A DNA stretch of 64,000 nucleotides from Verrucomicrobiota bacterium (GCA_017301995.1 JAFLEH010000012.1:1-64000); one strand, 5' to 3'. Positions 17,231-25,754 are shown, counted from the stretch's first letter. The notes: generated by a model from the sequence alone, not told the origin. Made by a program: numbers and translations.

Positions 17231-18163
17231 ATGAAATCCGCCTTTGCCGTTCTCGCTCTCTGCGTCGCTTCGTCCGCCGCGGAGCCGATGCCGGTTCGCG
17301 AGGGAAATCCGCTGTTCCCCGGCGCGGATCCGCATTGTGAGCTGATCGGAGGCACCTACTGGATCTATCCGACTGGCGGAGGCTCGCGCTTGTCCGCTTA
17401 CTCGTCCAAGGATCTTAAAACCTGGGAACGCCGCGGGCCGATTCTGGACTTCCGGGACATCCCCTGGATCAGGGCCGACGGTCGCCGCTCGGCCCAGGCT
17501 TGGGCGCCATGCATCGCGGAAAACAAGGGCCGCTATTATCTCTACTACTCCGTGGGACCGCAGAGCGCCGGTTTTCCGGCCCATATCGGCGTCGCCCGCG
17601 GGAATTCGCCCGCCGGGCCGTTCAAGGATTCCGGAAAGCCGCTTCTAACCGGGGGGGACGGATTCGAGGCGATCGATCCTATGGTTTTCCGTGATCCTGC
17701 TTCCAATCGCTGGCTGCTCTACGCGGGAGGCAGCGCCGGTGCCAAGCTGCGGGTGTTCGAGCTGAAATCCAACATGGCCGAATTGGGCAAGGAACTGGAG
17801 GTTGCCACACCTCCGAAGTTCACCGAGGGCGCATTCATGCATTTCCGCGAGGGCATCTATCACCTAACATACAGTCATGGCGGATGGCAGACATCAGGCT
17901 ATTCGGTGCATCACGCCACCGCGAAGTCACCTACCGGACCGTGGACCTACCGCGGCCCGATCCTCACCAGCGACTCGACCCGCAAGGGGCCCGGCCACCA
18001 CTCGATCGTCCGCAATCCCGCCACCGGCATCTGGCTGATCTTCTATCACCGCTGGGAAAACGTGGCCGGCGACGGCCCCTATCACGGATCCCGTCAGGTC
18101 GCCGTGGATATCCTGAAACACCTCTCCGACGGCGGAATCGCACCGGTCCGGATGAGCGAGTGA
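17231..18163 (+). CDS. Secreted GH43-like five-bladed beta-propeller hydrolase
   Basis: 310 residues from MKSAFAVLALCVASSAAEPM, a Sec signal. The mature protein fits the GH43/GH32-like five-bladed propeller: an early Asp in PGADPHCELIGGTYW, a middle Asp in EAIDPMVFRDP (transition-state Asp) and a Glu in KFTEGAFMHF (general acid). Blade-like repeats such as GRYYLYYS and NRWLLYAGG support it. Members hydrolyse arabinosides or xylosides; the exact target is unknown. A TTGACA lies at 17192-17197, about 33 bp before the ATG. Confidence 0.82.
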   Translation: MKSAFAVLALCVASSAAEPMPVREGNPLFPGADPHCELIGGTYWIYPTGGGSRLSAYSSKDLKTWERRGPILDFRDIPWIRADGRRSAQAWAPCIAENKGRYYLYYSVGPQSAGFPAHIGVARGNSPAGPFKDSGKPLLTGGDGFEAIDPMVFRDPASNRWLLYAGGSAGAKLRVFELKSNMAELGKELEVATPPKFTEGAFMHFREGIYHLTYSHGGWQTSGYSVHHATAKSPTGPWTYRGPILTSDSTRKGPGHHSIVRNPATGIWLIFYHRWENVAGDGPYHGSRQVAVDILKHLSDGGIAPVRMSE

Positions 18164-18215
18164 CTGGTTGGAACCGTTCCTGAAACTTCGTGATTCCCAA
18201 CGCCGATTTCCGCGG

Positions 18216-18232
18216 TATGATCCGCCGCCGTG
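18216..18232 (+). promoter_or_regulatory. TATGAT -10 element eight bases before the trpF GTG
   Basis: TATGAT at 18216-18221 matches the sigma-70 -10 consensus at five of six positions and leaves only eight bases to the GTG at 18230. Transcription would begin at or next to the start codon, giving a leaderless mRNA. The -35 side is weak. Confidence 0.45.
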
Positions 18233-18934
18233 ACACCGCTCGCACGCTTTCTCGATCCCGCGAATGTATCGTTGAAGATCTGTGGCATCATCCGTGAGGA
18301 TGATGCGACGGATCTGGTGGCGCTTGGCGTGGACGCGCTGGGTGTGAATTTCTGGCCGGGATCGAAACGCTATCTCGCGCCCGAGGAGGCCGGATGGCTC
18401 GCGGGTTTCGCGGGTCGTATCGCCCGGGTGGGGGTTTTTGTCAACGCGCCCTCCGCGCTTCCATTGCGGCTCTATCGGGATGGTCTCATCGATCTGATCC
18501 AACTGCACGGGGATGAAACGCCGGAGGATGCCGCGGCGTTCCGCGATGCGGGCGTGCCCTTCATCAAGGCGTTCGGCGTCAGGACCGCGGACGATTCGGA
18601 ACGAGCGGGGGACTATGGTGCCGCGGCCGTGTTGCTGGACGCGCACGCACCCGGTGTTTACGGTGGAACCGGCAAGGTGTTCGATTGGGCGGTGGCGGTG
18701 GATTTCAAACGAAACCACCCGGACCTGCCGTTGATCCTCGCCGGCGGAATCGTCCCGAAGAATGCCGCCGACGCCGCGAAGTTCGTTAGGCCGGCCGCGC
18801 TCGACATCGCCTCGGGAGCCGAGCATTCGCCCGGCGTGAAGGACATGGAAAAAGTGCGGCGGTTGATCGGCTGCCTGAAGCCCGATACCGCGCCCACTTC
18901 CCCAATGCCTCCGCCAATGAACAATGACCATTGA
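18230..18934 (+). CDS. trpF: Phosphoribosylanthranilate isomerase
   Basis: 234 residues. TrpF isomerises N-(5-phosphoribosyl)anthranilate in tryptophan synthesis. Motifs: LKICGIIRED with the catalytic Cys, VGVFVNAP, IQLHGDET, LLDAHAPGVYGGTGKVFDW with the catalytic Asp, and the phosphate loop ILAGGI...ASGAEHSPGVKD. The tail after RRLIGCLK is a Pro-rich extension without counterpart in the core family. It stands apart from other trp genes in the window. GTG start chosen from the family N-terminus and the abutting -10 element. Confidence 0.94.
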   Translation: MTPLARFLDPANVSLKICGIIREDDATDLVALGVDALGVNFWPGSKRYLAPEEAGWLAGFAGRIARVGVFVNAPSALPLRLYRDGLIDLIQLHGDETPEDAAAFRDAGVPFIKAFGVRTADDSERAGDYGAAAVLLDAHAPGVYGGTGKVFDWAVAVDFKRNHPDLPLILAGGIVPKNAADAAKFVRPAALDIASGAEHSPGVKDMEKVRRLIGCLKPDTAPTSPMPPPMNNDH

Positions 18935-18936
18935 AC

Positions 18937-19755
18937 ATGCCCGATCTCACTGACACCCACTGCCATCTTGCGTCGCACCGTTTTAGGTCCGATGAAATAC
19001 CGGAGTTGCTTCAACGTGCCCGGCAGGCCGGAGTGACAAGGTTGGTGACTCTGTCCACCTCGCTCGATGATGTGCCGGTGAATCTCGCGCTTGCCGGGAC
19101 CCCGGGCGTGCATGCCTGCGTGGGCATTCATCCCTGCGATGTTCATCACGCGCCCGACGACGCGGTCGCGCGGCTGGAGACACATGTCGCCGATCCGCGC
19201 GTGTGCGCGATTGGTGAAACCGGGCTGGATTACTATCATCCCGCGCCCGAGGGTTGGGAAGAGATCGCTTTCCGCGACCGCCAGCGGATGATGCTGCGGC
19301 AGCATTTTGAGTTGGGTGCCAGGTCGGGACTCAACGTGGTGATCCACACGCGCGACCGATCGGGGCACGCATCGTTCGAGGACGCGCTGGCGGTCTATCG
19401 GGAGTTCCACGTCTCGGTACGCGCCGTGTTCCACTGCTTCATCGGTCCTTGGGAAAACGCGGAGCGGGTGATTGGCTTGGGAGGAATGCTATCCTTCGGC
19501 GGTGTTTGCACCTTCAAGAGTGCCCGTGAAGTTCGGGAAACCATCAGACGTTGTCCCGCGGAATCCTTTATGTTGGAAACCGATTCGCCGTATCTCGCCC
19601 CGGATCCGCATCGCGGCCAACGCAACGAACCGTCATTCGTGAGCCTCACCGCCGCGAGGATCGCTGGGGAACGCGGGGAATCTCTTTCCGATCTCGCCGC
19701 ACACACCGATGCCGCGGCTCGGGGATTTTTTCGATTTGCATCCGGCGGGAATTGA
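18937..19755 (+). CDS. TatD-family metal-dependent hydrolase
   Basis: 272 residues. The TatD DNase-like amidohydrolase fold is shown by the N-terminal DTHCHLAS metal motif, GIHPCDVHHA, IGETGLDYYHPAP with the metal-bridging Glu, VIHTRDR, FHCFIGPWENA and the late ETDSPYLAPDPHRGQRNEP box. The usual TatD length is about 260. Likely a metal-dependent deoxyribonuclease or RNA-processing enzyme in the cytoplasm. An ATG at 18937 follows the trpF stop by two bases, so translation is probably coupled. Confidence 0.92.
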   Translation: MPDLTDTHCHLASHRFRSDEIPELLQRARQAGVTRLVTLSTSLDDVPVNLALAGTPGVHACVGIHPCDVHHAPDDAVARLETHVADPRVCAIGETGLDYYHPAPEGWEEIAFRDRQRMMLRQHFELGARSGLNVVIHTRDRSGHASFEDALAVYREFHVSVRAVFHCFIGPWENAERVIGLGGMLSFGGVCTFKSAREVRETIRRCPAESFMLETDSPYLAPDPHRGQRNEPSFVSLTAARIAGERGESLSDLAAHTDAAARGFFRFASGGN

Positions 19756-19848
19756 ATAAACTCCCCCTGTCACTCCGTTTCAATGACACATGGCTGGCAC
19801 GCGCGGACAACAGCGTGCGGTCATGCCCACCCCAGACTAACCGAAATC

Positions 19849-20271
19849 ATGAAAGCCATCCGACACCTCGCCGTTCCGGCGCTCGCCATCGCCATCGTTT
19901 CCTGCGCGCCGAAGTCCGGCGATTACGACACGGCCAATCCCTACGGTACGCCCGATGCCGGCGCCGCGTCGGTAAACGCTCCCTATCAACCCGCGGAGCC
20001 GGCGAATCCCACTTATGACACGCCGGCCGCGTATGAAGACGCAGGCGCCGCGCCCGCGGTGGATCCCACTGCCACCGTGCCCGCCGCGTCGGCCGCCAAT
20101 GTTCCGGCAGCAGCGGCAACCGGCGGAACCACTCATGTGGTTGTCAAAGGCGACACGCTGTCGGGCATCGCCTCAAAGTACAAAGTGCCGATGGCTTCGA
20201 TCAAGAAGGCCAACAACATGACCAAGGACACCGTGGTGCTTGGCAAGAAGCTCATCATTCCCGCTCACTAA
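19849..20271 (+). CDS. LysM-domain lipoprotein
   Basis: 140 residues with a lipoprotein signal peptide (RHLAVPALAIAIVSCAPKSG, lipobox Cys in VSC), a ~75-residue Ala/Pro/Tyr-rich disordered region, and one C-terminal LysM domain (THVVVKGDTLSGIASKYKVP ... NNMTKDTVVLGKKLIIPA). LysM binds peptidoglycan, so the protein should tether the membrane to the wall. Followed at once by a strong terminator, so it is probably monocistronic. Confidence 0.9.
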   Translation: MKAIRHLAVPALAIAIVSCAPKSGDYDTANPYGTPDAGAASVNAPYQPAEPANPTYDTPAAYEDAGAAPAVDPTATVPAASAANVPAAAATGGTTHVVVKGDTLSGIASKYKVPMASIKKANNMTKDTVVLGKKLIIPAH

Positions 20272-20283
20272 CCATCTTCAACC

Positions 20284-20317
20284 GCCGCCGGGAGCAATCC
20301 GCTTCCGGCGGCTTTTT
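20284..20317 (+). terminator. Rho-independent terminator after the LysM gene
   Basis: GCCGCCGG (20284-20291) pairs with CCGGCGGC (20305-20312) and is followed by five Ts. Confidence 0.85.
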
Positions 20318-20326
20318 CATACCGCC

Positions 20327-21313
20327 ATGCGCCACCTCGCCGCTTGCTCGATCCTGCTCGTGTTTCCCTTGTCGCCCTTGGCACCTGCGGATCCGGAGAC
20401 TCCCGCCGCCACCCAACCTGACGAAACGAAACGCGAGGAAGCGCTCGAGGCGCTGCTGGCGGAACGCGAATCACCCGAAGCGTTGCGGCGCGCCATCATC
20501 AAGGCCCGTGACGCGGGCGTGGGCGAGCAGGCGGTCTTCGAGGCGCGCTTTCTGTTTCTGGTGGACAGGCGCGATGACGGTGGCATCGCCGCGCTGTTGC
20601 CGGACTTCAACAAACTCGATGCCGGTTTCAAACTATCCGATTCGGGAGTCTTCGCGACACGCGAGGATTGGCAGGCGGTGGGCGAATATATCAAAGCGCT
20701 CGTCGCTCTCAGACAAGGCGAAAAGGATGCGTTCAAACGCCACATCACCGAAGCGTTCTGGCTGAGTCCGCAGCAGGGCGCCGCCTTCGCGCCGCACATC
20801 GAAAAGCTGCGATTGGACGACGCGATGCGCGCTCTCAAAATCGACTTCGCAAGGGAGTTCAAAACTAACATCGGTGGCGAAGCCCAATCTCTCAAAAAAA
20901 TCATGGGCGAGCGGAAAGCCCTGTTGCTGCACTTCTGGTCGCCGTGGAGCGATGGATCGGAAGCGGGCATGCCCGACTTCACCGCAACGGCGAGATCGCT
21001 AGAGTCCGGTGGCGTGGCGGTGGCGTCGGTGGTGGCGGGACATTCCCCGAAGCTGCTGAAGGATGCGGCGGAATCTATCAAGAGTATCGGCGCAAAGCCG
21101 CCCGGAGCTTGGATTGTCGATGATAGGGAAGATCCGCTGCAGCGCCTGTTCAAGGTGCGGGGATATCCCACGATGGTGCTGCTAACCGCATCCGGTGAGG
21201 TGCGCTTCAATGGTGATCCCGCGGAAGGTGAACTGTGGTCCGCGCTGGCGGCTATCAATCCGGCGATCCGCCGTCCGTCGCTTGAAGGCGGCGCGGAAAC
21301 TCCCGAGCCGTAA
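20327..21313 (+). CDS. Secreted thioredoxin-fold protein lacking the CxxC motif
   Basis: 328 residues: signal peptide (LAACSILLVFPLSPLAPADP), a helical N-terminal half, then a TlpA/thioredoxin-like domain from about residue 195. The usual VNFWATWCGPC strand-turn is replaced by LLLHFWSPWSDGSEAGMPDF, so both redox Cys are missing; the later cis-Pro region is kept (VRGYPTMVLLTASGEVRFNG). It therefore cannot act as a disulfide reductase and may be a structural or binding module in the periplasm. The start was chosen just after the preceding terminator. Confidence 0.75.
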   Translation: MRHLAACSILLVFPLSPLAPADPETPAATQPDETKREEALEALLAERESPEALRRAIIKARDAGVGEQAVFEARFLFLVDRRDDGGIAALLPDFNKLDAGFKLSDSGVFATREDWQAVGEYIKALVALRQGEKDAFKRHITEAFWLSPQQGAAFAPHIEKLRLDDAMRALKIDFAREFKTNIGGEAQSLKKIMGERKALLLHFWSPWSDGSEAGMPDFTATARSLESGGVAVASVVAGHSPKLLKDAAESIKSIGAKPPGAWIVDDREDPLQRLFKVRGYPTMVLLTASGEVRFNGDPAEGELWSALAAINPAIRRPSLEGGAETPEP

Positions 21314-21337
21314 ACCTACGACTCAGGTAGTAGGTTT
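21312..21337 (+). terminator. Perfect hairpin overlapping the stop of the thioredoxin-fold gene
   Basis: AAACCTAC (21312-21319) and GTAGGTTT (21330-21337) form an 8-bp perfect stem, followed by an A/T-rich tract (GGAAATTTTTAAAAAT). Likely transcription end signal before the BlaI-like gene. Confidence 0.5.
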
Positions 21338-21393
21338 GGAAATTTTTAAAAATCCGCGCGATAAATTTTTATTGCGGTTCCCCGCATTCCCTC

Positions 21394-21422
21394 TTGACGC
21401 CCATGTCATGTTAGAGTCTATT
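21394..21422 (+). promoter_or_regulatory. Candidate sigma-70 promoter for the BlaI-H1 fusion gene
   Basis: TTGACG (21394-21399), a 17-bp spacer, and TCTATT (21417-21422) give good spacing. The ATG used for the gene is 20 bp further on. An alternative -10-like TTAGAGT lies inside the spacer. Confidence 0.45.
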
Positions 21423-21441
21423 GGATGACAAGCAACCGCAC

Positions 21442-22152
21442 ATGCGCAGTGCCACCCTCCAACCGACGAACCTCGAACTCCAAGCCCTAACGGTTTTGTG
21501 GAGCCATGGGCCGTCCACGGTGGGCGAGGTGTTGGATGCGTTTCCGGGAGATGCGACCCGAGCCTATACGACGATGCTGACCGTGTTGCGGAATCTGGAG
21601 TCGAAGAAGCTGGTTAGGCATGTCGCGCTGGGCAAGGCCCACGTGTTCGAGGCGGTGTGCGAGCGGGGTGCGATCGTGGCGCGGGCGGCGGCGGATTTCG
21701 TCGCGAACGTTTTCGGAGGACGTCTCGATGAGGCGGTTCTCGCAATCCTCTCCGCCGGCGGACTGACGCCGGAAGAGAAAACAACAATACAACAACAACT
21801 AACACAACTAAGAACCATGCCTGCCAAGAAAGCAACGAAGAAGGTCGCCAAGAAAGCCGCCGCGAAGAAGGCTCCTGTGAAGAAAGCCGCTCCCGCGAAG
21901 AAGGCCGCCCCGGCGAAGAAAGCCGCTCCGGCCAAGAAGGTTGCCAAGAAGGCCGCCAAGAAAGCCGTGAAGAAGGTTGCCAAGAGCGCCAAGAAGGCCC
22001 CCGCGAAGAAGGCCGCCAAGAAGGTCGTAGCCAAGAAGGCTGCTCCGGCGAAGAAGGCCGCTCCCGCCAAGAAAGCCGCTCCGGCGAAGAAAGCCGCTCC
22101 GGCCAAGAAGGTCGCGAAGAAAGCCGCTAAGAAAGCCGCCAAGAAGGCCTAA
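21442..22152 (+). CDS. BlaI/MecI-type repressor domain fused to a histone H1-like Lys/Ala tail
   Basis: 236 residues. Residues 1-~120 are a BlaI/MecI/CopY winged helix: LELQALTVLWSHGPSTVGEV, AYTTMLTVLRNLESKKLVRH and GKAHVFEAV are the classic recognition-helix and wing segments, and LTPEEKTTIQQQL is the usual dimerisation end. The frame then continues without a stop through a short Gln/Thr linker into about 111 residues made of PAKKAAPAKKA-like repeats, as in histone H1/Hc-like nucleoid proteins. An ATG at 21817 (MPAKKATKK), preceded by an A/C-rich leader-like stretch, could also start the tail alone. The function may be DNA-compacting repression; no bla/mec sensor gene is adjacent. Confidence 0.85.
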   Translation: MRSATLQPTNLELQALTVLWSHGPSTVGEVLDAFPGDATRAYTTMLTVLRNLESKKLVRHVALGKAHVFEAVCERGAIVARAAADFVANVFGGRLDEAVLAILSAGGLTPEEKTTIQQQLTQLRTMPAKKATKKVAKKAAAKKAPVKKAAPAKKAAPAKKAAPAKKVAKKAAKKAVKKVAKSAKKAPAKKAAKKVVAKKAAPAKKAAPAKKAAPAKKAAPAKKVAKKAAKKAAKKA

Positions 22153-22235
22153 GGCAAATGCCGGTGAACCTGGATCGGTGAGTTAGCCCGCAAGGGTGTG
22201 CCCGCCGGTCCGGTTCTCACGGTGTTTCATGACAG

Positions 22236-22268
22236 GCGGGGGGTCCTCGGGCCCCCCGCTCGTTTTTT
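22236..22268 (+). terminator. Strong rho-independent terminator
   Basis: GCGGGGGG (22236-22243) pairs with CCCCCCGC (22252-22259), followed by TCG and six Ts. Ends the BlaI-H1 transcript. Confidence 0.9.
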
Positions 22269-22320
22269 GTGCAGGTTTCCTCTTTACATAATCGGATCTT
22301 CGCTTAAGCACGCCTCCGCC

Positions 22321-23517
22321 ATGTTCCAATCCATCCTTCCCGCCCCGCCCGATGCCATCCTCGGTCTGACCGACGCATGGAAGAACGATCCCAATCCTCT
22401 CAAGGTGAACCTGGGAGTGGGTGTGTTCAAAGACGATGCCGGCAATACGCCGATCCTGCCTTCGGTGAAAGCGGCGGAGGCTCTGATCCTTCAGAGTGCG
22501 ACGACCAAATCGTATATGCCGATCTCCGGAGCGCCCGAATATGGGATATGTGTGCAGGAAATGGTGTTTGGTGCGGGACATCCGGTGGTTGCGGAAGGCC
22601 GCGCGCGGACGGCGCACACCCCGGGTGGTACCGCCGCGTTGCGTGTGGGTGCGGATTTTCTGAAGAAGGTTCTGCCGGACGCCACCGTGTGGATGAGCTC
22701 CCCGACCTGGGCGAATCACAAGGGAGTGTTCGGTGCCGCCGGATTCAAGTGCGCGGACTATCCGTATTATGATGCCGCCGGAAAGGGACTGGCGTTTGAT
22801 CGCATGTGCGAGGTGCTGGAAACGGTACCCGCGGGCGATATCGTGCTGCTGCACGCGTGCTGCCACAACCCGAGTGGTGTGGATCTGGATGCCGCCCAGT
22901 GGCAAACGGTGGCGCAAATCGCGTCGCGCTGCGGTTGGCTCCCGTTTCTCGATTTCGCCTATCAGGGATATGGTGACGGTATCGAGCAGGATCGTGCCGG
23001 GGTTCTCGCGCTTGCCGCGACCTGCCCGGAGTTCATCATCGCGAGTTCGTTTTCGAAGAACTTCGGCCTCTATCAGGACCGGACCGGTGCGATCACGCTG
23101 GTTGCGGCCAACGCATCCGAAGCGGCGGCCGCGTTCAGCAATGTGGAAATCGCGATCCGCGTGAACTACTCGAACCCTCCGGCCCATGGCGGGCTGATCG
23201 TCAAGACGATTCTAACCAACGAGACGCTTCGACAGCAATGGGTGGGCGAGCTTGACGGGATGCGCGAACACATCGCCGCGATCCGCACGCGATTCGTCAC
23301 CGCGCTCGGCGAGCACGGCGTGCCGGGGGATTATTCGTTCATCGCGCGGCAGAAGGGCATGTTCTCCTTCAGCGGCCTGAGCGATGCGCAGGTGAAGTTC
23401 CTGCGCGACAGCAAGAGCATCTACATCGTGGGTGGCGGCCGGATCAATGTGGCCGGAATCACCTCCCGCAACATGGAGTATCTCTGCACCTCGATCAAAG
23501 AGGCGCTGGCGATCTGA
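22321..23517 (+). CDS. Aspartate/aromatic amino acid aminotransferase (class I PLP)
   Basis: 398 residues. The AspC/TyrB type of class I aminotransferase is shown by VNLGVGVFKDDAGNTPIL near the N-terminus, LLHACCHNPSGVDL, the FLDFAYQGYGDG loop, the PLP-Lys motif ASSFSKNFGLYQDR and the GRINVAGI end with the substrate-carboxylate Arg. It transfers amino groups between aspartate (or Tyr/Phe) and 2-oxoglutarate in the cytoplasm. ATG at 22321 gives the family's usual N-terminus; longer frames would run through the terminator. Converges with the D-amino-acid dehydrogenase gene. Confidence 0.94.
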   Translation: MFQSILPAPPDAILGLTDAWKNDPNPLKVNLGVGVFKDDAGNTPILPSVKAAEALILQSATTKSYMPISGAPEYGICVQEMVFGAGHPVVAEGRARTAHTPGGTAALRVGADFLKKVLPDATVWMSSPTWANHKGVFGAAGFKCADYPYYDAAGKGLAFDRMCEVLETVPAGDIVLLHACCHNPSGVDLDAAQWQTVAQIASRCGWLPFLDFAYQGYGDGIEQDRAGVLALAATCPEFIIASSFSKNFGLYQDRTGAITLVAANASEAAAAFSNVEIAIRVNYSNPPAHGGLIVKTILTNETLRQQWVGELDGMREHIAAIRTRFVTALGEHGVPGDYSFIARQKGMFSFSGLSDAQVKFLRDSKSIYIVGGGRINVAGITSRNMEYLCTSIKEALAI

Positions 23518-23528
23518 TCGTACGCCGA

Positions 23529-24785
23529 TCAGGCGAACCGGTCCGGATCGAGCGGAGTCAGATCAAATCCCGGATCTTCGTTTTCCAACAGCCTCGCGGT
23601 GACCAGGCCGGTGACCGGTCCGAGACTCAGCCCCATCATCGCGTGTCCCGTGGCGACGATCAGGTTTTTCGCCGCCGACGTGCGGCCCAGATAGGGCATG
23701 CCGTCGGGCGGACATGGCCGGAGACCGTGCCAGGGTTCGATACCGTCGAAGTGCCGCCGCTCGAACTTCGGAAAATAGGCGGACGCCGCGCGCAGGATGC
23801 CTTCCACGCGGCGGCGGGTGACGTTTTCATCGAGCCCGGCCATTTCCATGGTGCCGCCGAACCGCAGCGAGGAACCCATCGGAGTGACCGCCACCCGCGC
23901 TTCGGTTAGGATAGAGCACAACGCGGGGCGTTCGACCGGATTTGTCAGGGTGACGCTGTATCCCTTGCCCGCCTGCATCGGCAGACGGACGCCAAGCGGG
24001 CGCATCAGCGAGGCGGACCAGATGCCACCGCACAACACGAAGGCATCGCCGGAGATCTCGCCGGATGACGTCACGACCGCCCGGATCGCCGCGCCTTCCC
24101 GAACGAGCGATTTGACCGAGGTGTTCCAGAGAAACTCGGCGCCTTGCGACTTCGCCCGGCGTTCGAGTTCGGCCAGATAGAGTTCGGGCGAGAGATGGCA
24201 ATCGAGCGGATAGTGGACGGCCCCCGCGATATTCATGGTGATGCCCGGATCGAGTTGGGCCGCGTCCTTCGCGTCCAGAACGGCTGCGGGAACACCGAGC
24301 GCAATCGCGCGTTCGGCCATCGCCGCCTCCTCCTCGAGCGTGTGGGCTTCCCGGCACAACATCATCAGTCCCTTCGTCGTTAGGCCGATGCCGGAGTCGC
24401 CCTCGCGGACGAATTCCTGATAGGCATCGCGCGCCGCGAGGTGCAGGTCGCGGAGGATCGGAGCGCAGCGGTCCACATGGGCTTTGGTGGCGGATTTGAT
24501 GAAGATCCGTCCCCAGCGGGCGAGTTCGGTATCGATCCGGGGTTTTATATAAAAGGGCGACTCCGGATTCCACATCCACTTGAGACCGAGCGCCACCATC
24601 CCGGGGGCGGCCATCGGCACGAAATGGCTTGGCACCACCATGCCCGCGTTGCCGAACGAGCATCCGGTGCGGTTATGGCCAAGACGTTCGATGAGCGTGA
24701 CCCGGTGGCCGCGGCGGGCGCAGGATTCCGCCACCGCCAGACCGCTCACGCCGCCACCCAGAATCACAATGTGCTGCCGTGACAT
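23529..24785 (-). CDS. FAD-dependent D-amino acid (probably D-hydroxyproline) dehydrogenase, DadA-like
   Basis: 418 residues. The N-terminal dinucleotide motif HIVILGGGVSGLAVAESCARRG leads into a DAO-family fold; GCSFGNAGMVVPSH and the late GLRPCPPDGMPYLGRTS plus ATGHAMMGLSLGPVTG are typical of DadA-type D-amino acid dehydrogenases and their hydroxyproline-pathway relatives. Nine bases downstream of a hydroxyproline epimerase-like gene, so the probable substrate is cis-4-hydroxy-D-proline, oxidised to pyrroline-4-hydroxy-2-carboxylate. The substrate call rests on context; later pathway enzymes are not in the window. Confidence 0.88.
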   Translation of the reverse strand: MSRQHIVILGGGVSGLAVAESCARRGHRVTLIERLGHNRTGCSFGNAGMVVPSHFVPMAAPGMVALGLKWMWNPESPFYIKPRIDTELARWGRIFIKSATKAHVDRCAPILRDLHLAARDAYQEFVREGDSGIGLTTKGLMMLCREAHTLEEEAAMAERAIALGVPAAVLDAKDAAQLDPGITMNIAGAVHYPLDCHLSPELYLAELERRAKSQGAEFLWNTSVKSLVREGAAIRAVVTSSGEISGDAFVLCGGIWSASLMRPLGVRLPMQAGKGYSVTLTNPVERPALCSILTEARVAVTPMGSSLRFGGTMEMAGLDENVTRRRVEGILRAASAYFPKFERRHFDGIEPWHGLRPCPPDGMPYLGRTSAAKNLIVATGHAMMGLSLGPVTGLVTARLLENEDPGFDLTPLDPDRFA

Positions 24786-24794
24786 GAATGTAAG

Positions 24795-25754
24795 TTAGAT
24801 TATGGCTTCCGGCGCGATTCCCGCGGCAAACGGATCAGCCTGATCGAAGAACAGCCGGGTATCGGCGGTTACAAACGCCTTCCCGGTGATGATTGGGGAG
24901 ATTTCGCCGGACTCGCGGTCGATCCAGCGGAAACGGCCGCGGAAGTCCGATCCGACGATGCTCTCCTGAATCCATTCCTCTCCTTCGGCAAGCGCGCCGT
25001 CGGCGGCGAGGCAGGCGAGTTTCGCGCTGGTCCCGGTGCCGCAGGGGGAGCGGTCGTAGGCGAGTCCGGGGCAAAGCACGAAATTCCGCGAATGGCCGCC
25101 GGCGCGTCCGGGGCCGAACAGTTCGATGTGGTCGATTTCCGGATGGGGTCCCGCGTTGAGTTCCGCGCGGATGTCACGCGCCATGGCGGTTAGGCGGTGG
25201 ATATTGCCGAAATCGAGCGGCGGCTTGGGCGAGGTGACCAGGAAAAACCAATTGCCTCCCCATGCCACATCGCCGCGGACCTCGCCGATGCCGGGAACCA
25301 CGATGGTTAGATCCTTCACGGTGCGTCGGCTCGGCACGTTGGTTAGGGAAACCCCGCCGGACGGATGGAGGACGGCCTCCACCACACCGACCGGTGTGTC
25401 TATCCGGTGCGTCCCGGTACCGACGCGTCCCAAATGGGAGAGCGTGGTGACCAAGCCGATCAAACCGTGCCCGCACATTCCGAGATAACCGACGTTATTG
25501 AAAAAGATCACCCCGGCCGCGCAATCGGGCTCATGGGGTTCGCATAGCAACGCGCCGACGAGGACATCCGATCCTCGGGGCTCCAGAATCACCGCGCGGC
25601 GGAAAGCGTCGTGGAAATCGCGGAAAATCCCGACCCGCGCGGCCAGCGGGCCGCTACCGAGGTCCGGCGCGCCCGAAGCCACCACGCGGGTGGGTTCGCC
25701 TCCGGTATGGGAGTCGATCACGTGAATCGGCGGATTCGGGAAAGCGGGGGGCAT
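24795..25754 (-). CDS. 4-hydroxyproline 2-epimerase (proline racemase family)
   Basis: 319 residues from the ATG at 25754, chosen because PPIHVIDSHTGGEPTRVV is the family N-terminus; a longer frame to 25856 adds an unrelated stretch. Both catalytic cysteines are seen: YLGMCGHGLIG and DRSPCGTGTSAKLACLAADG. In this family Cys/Cys indicates proline racemase or hydroxyproline epimerase (Cys/Thr would be dehydratase); the DSHTGGEPTRVV start and the FAD dehydrogenase partner favour the epimerase, which interconverts trans-4-hydroxy-L-proline and cis-4-hydroxy-D-proline. Together the pair would channel host- or plant-derived hydroxyproline. Confidence 0.88.
   Translation of the reverse strand: MPPAFPNPPIHVIDSHTGGEPTRVVASGAPDLGSGPLAARVGIFRDFHDAFRRAVILEPRGSDVLVGALLCEPHEPDCAAGVIFFNNVGYLGMCGHGLIGLVTTLSHLGRVGTGTHRIDTPVGVVEAVLHPSGGVSLTNVPSRRTVKDLTIVVPGIGEVRGDVAWGGNWFFLVTSPKPPLDFGNIHRLTAMARDIRAELNAGPHPEIDHIELFGPGRAGGHSRNFVLCPGLAYDRSPCGTGTSAKLACLAADGALAEGEEWIQESIVGSDFRGRFRWIDRESGEISPIITGKAFVTADTRLFFDQADPFAAGIAPEAII

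Noticed and set aside
21817..22150. Tandem-repeat DNA suggesting a CRISPR-like or satellite element
   Set aside because: The repetition is explained by codons for KKAAPAKKA-type protein repeats; unit lengths vary and there are no spacers.
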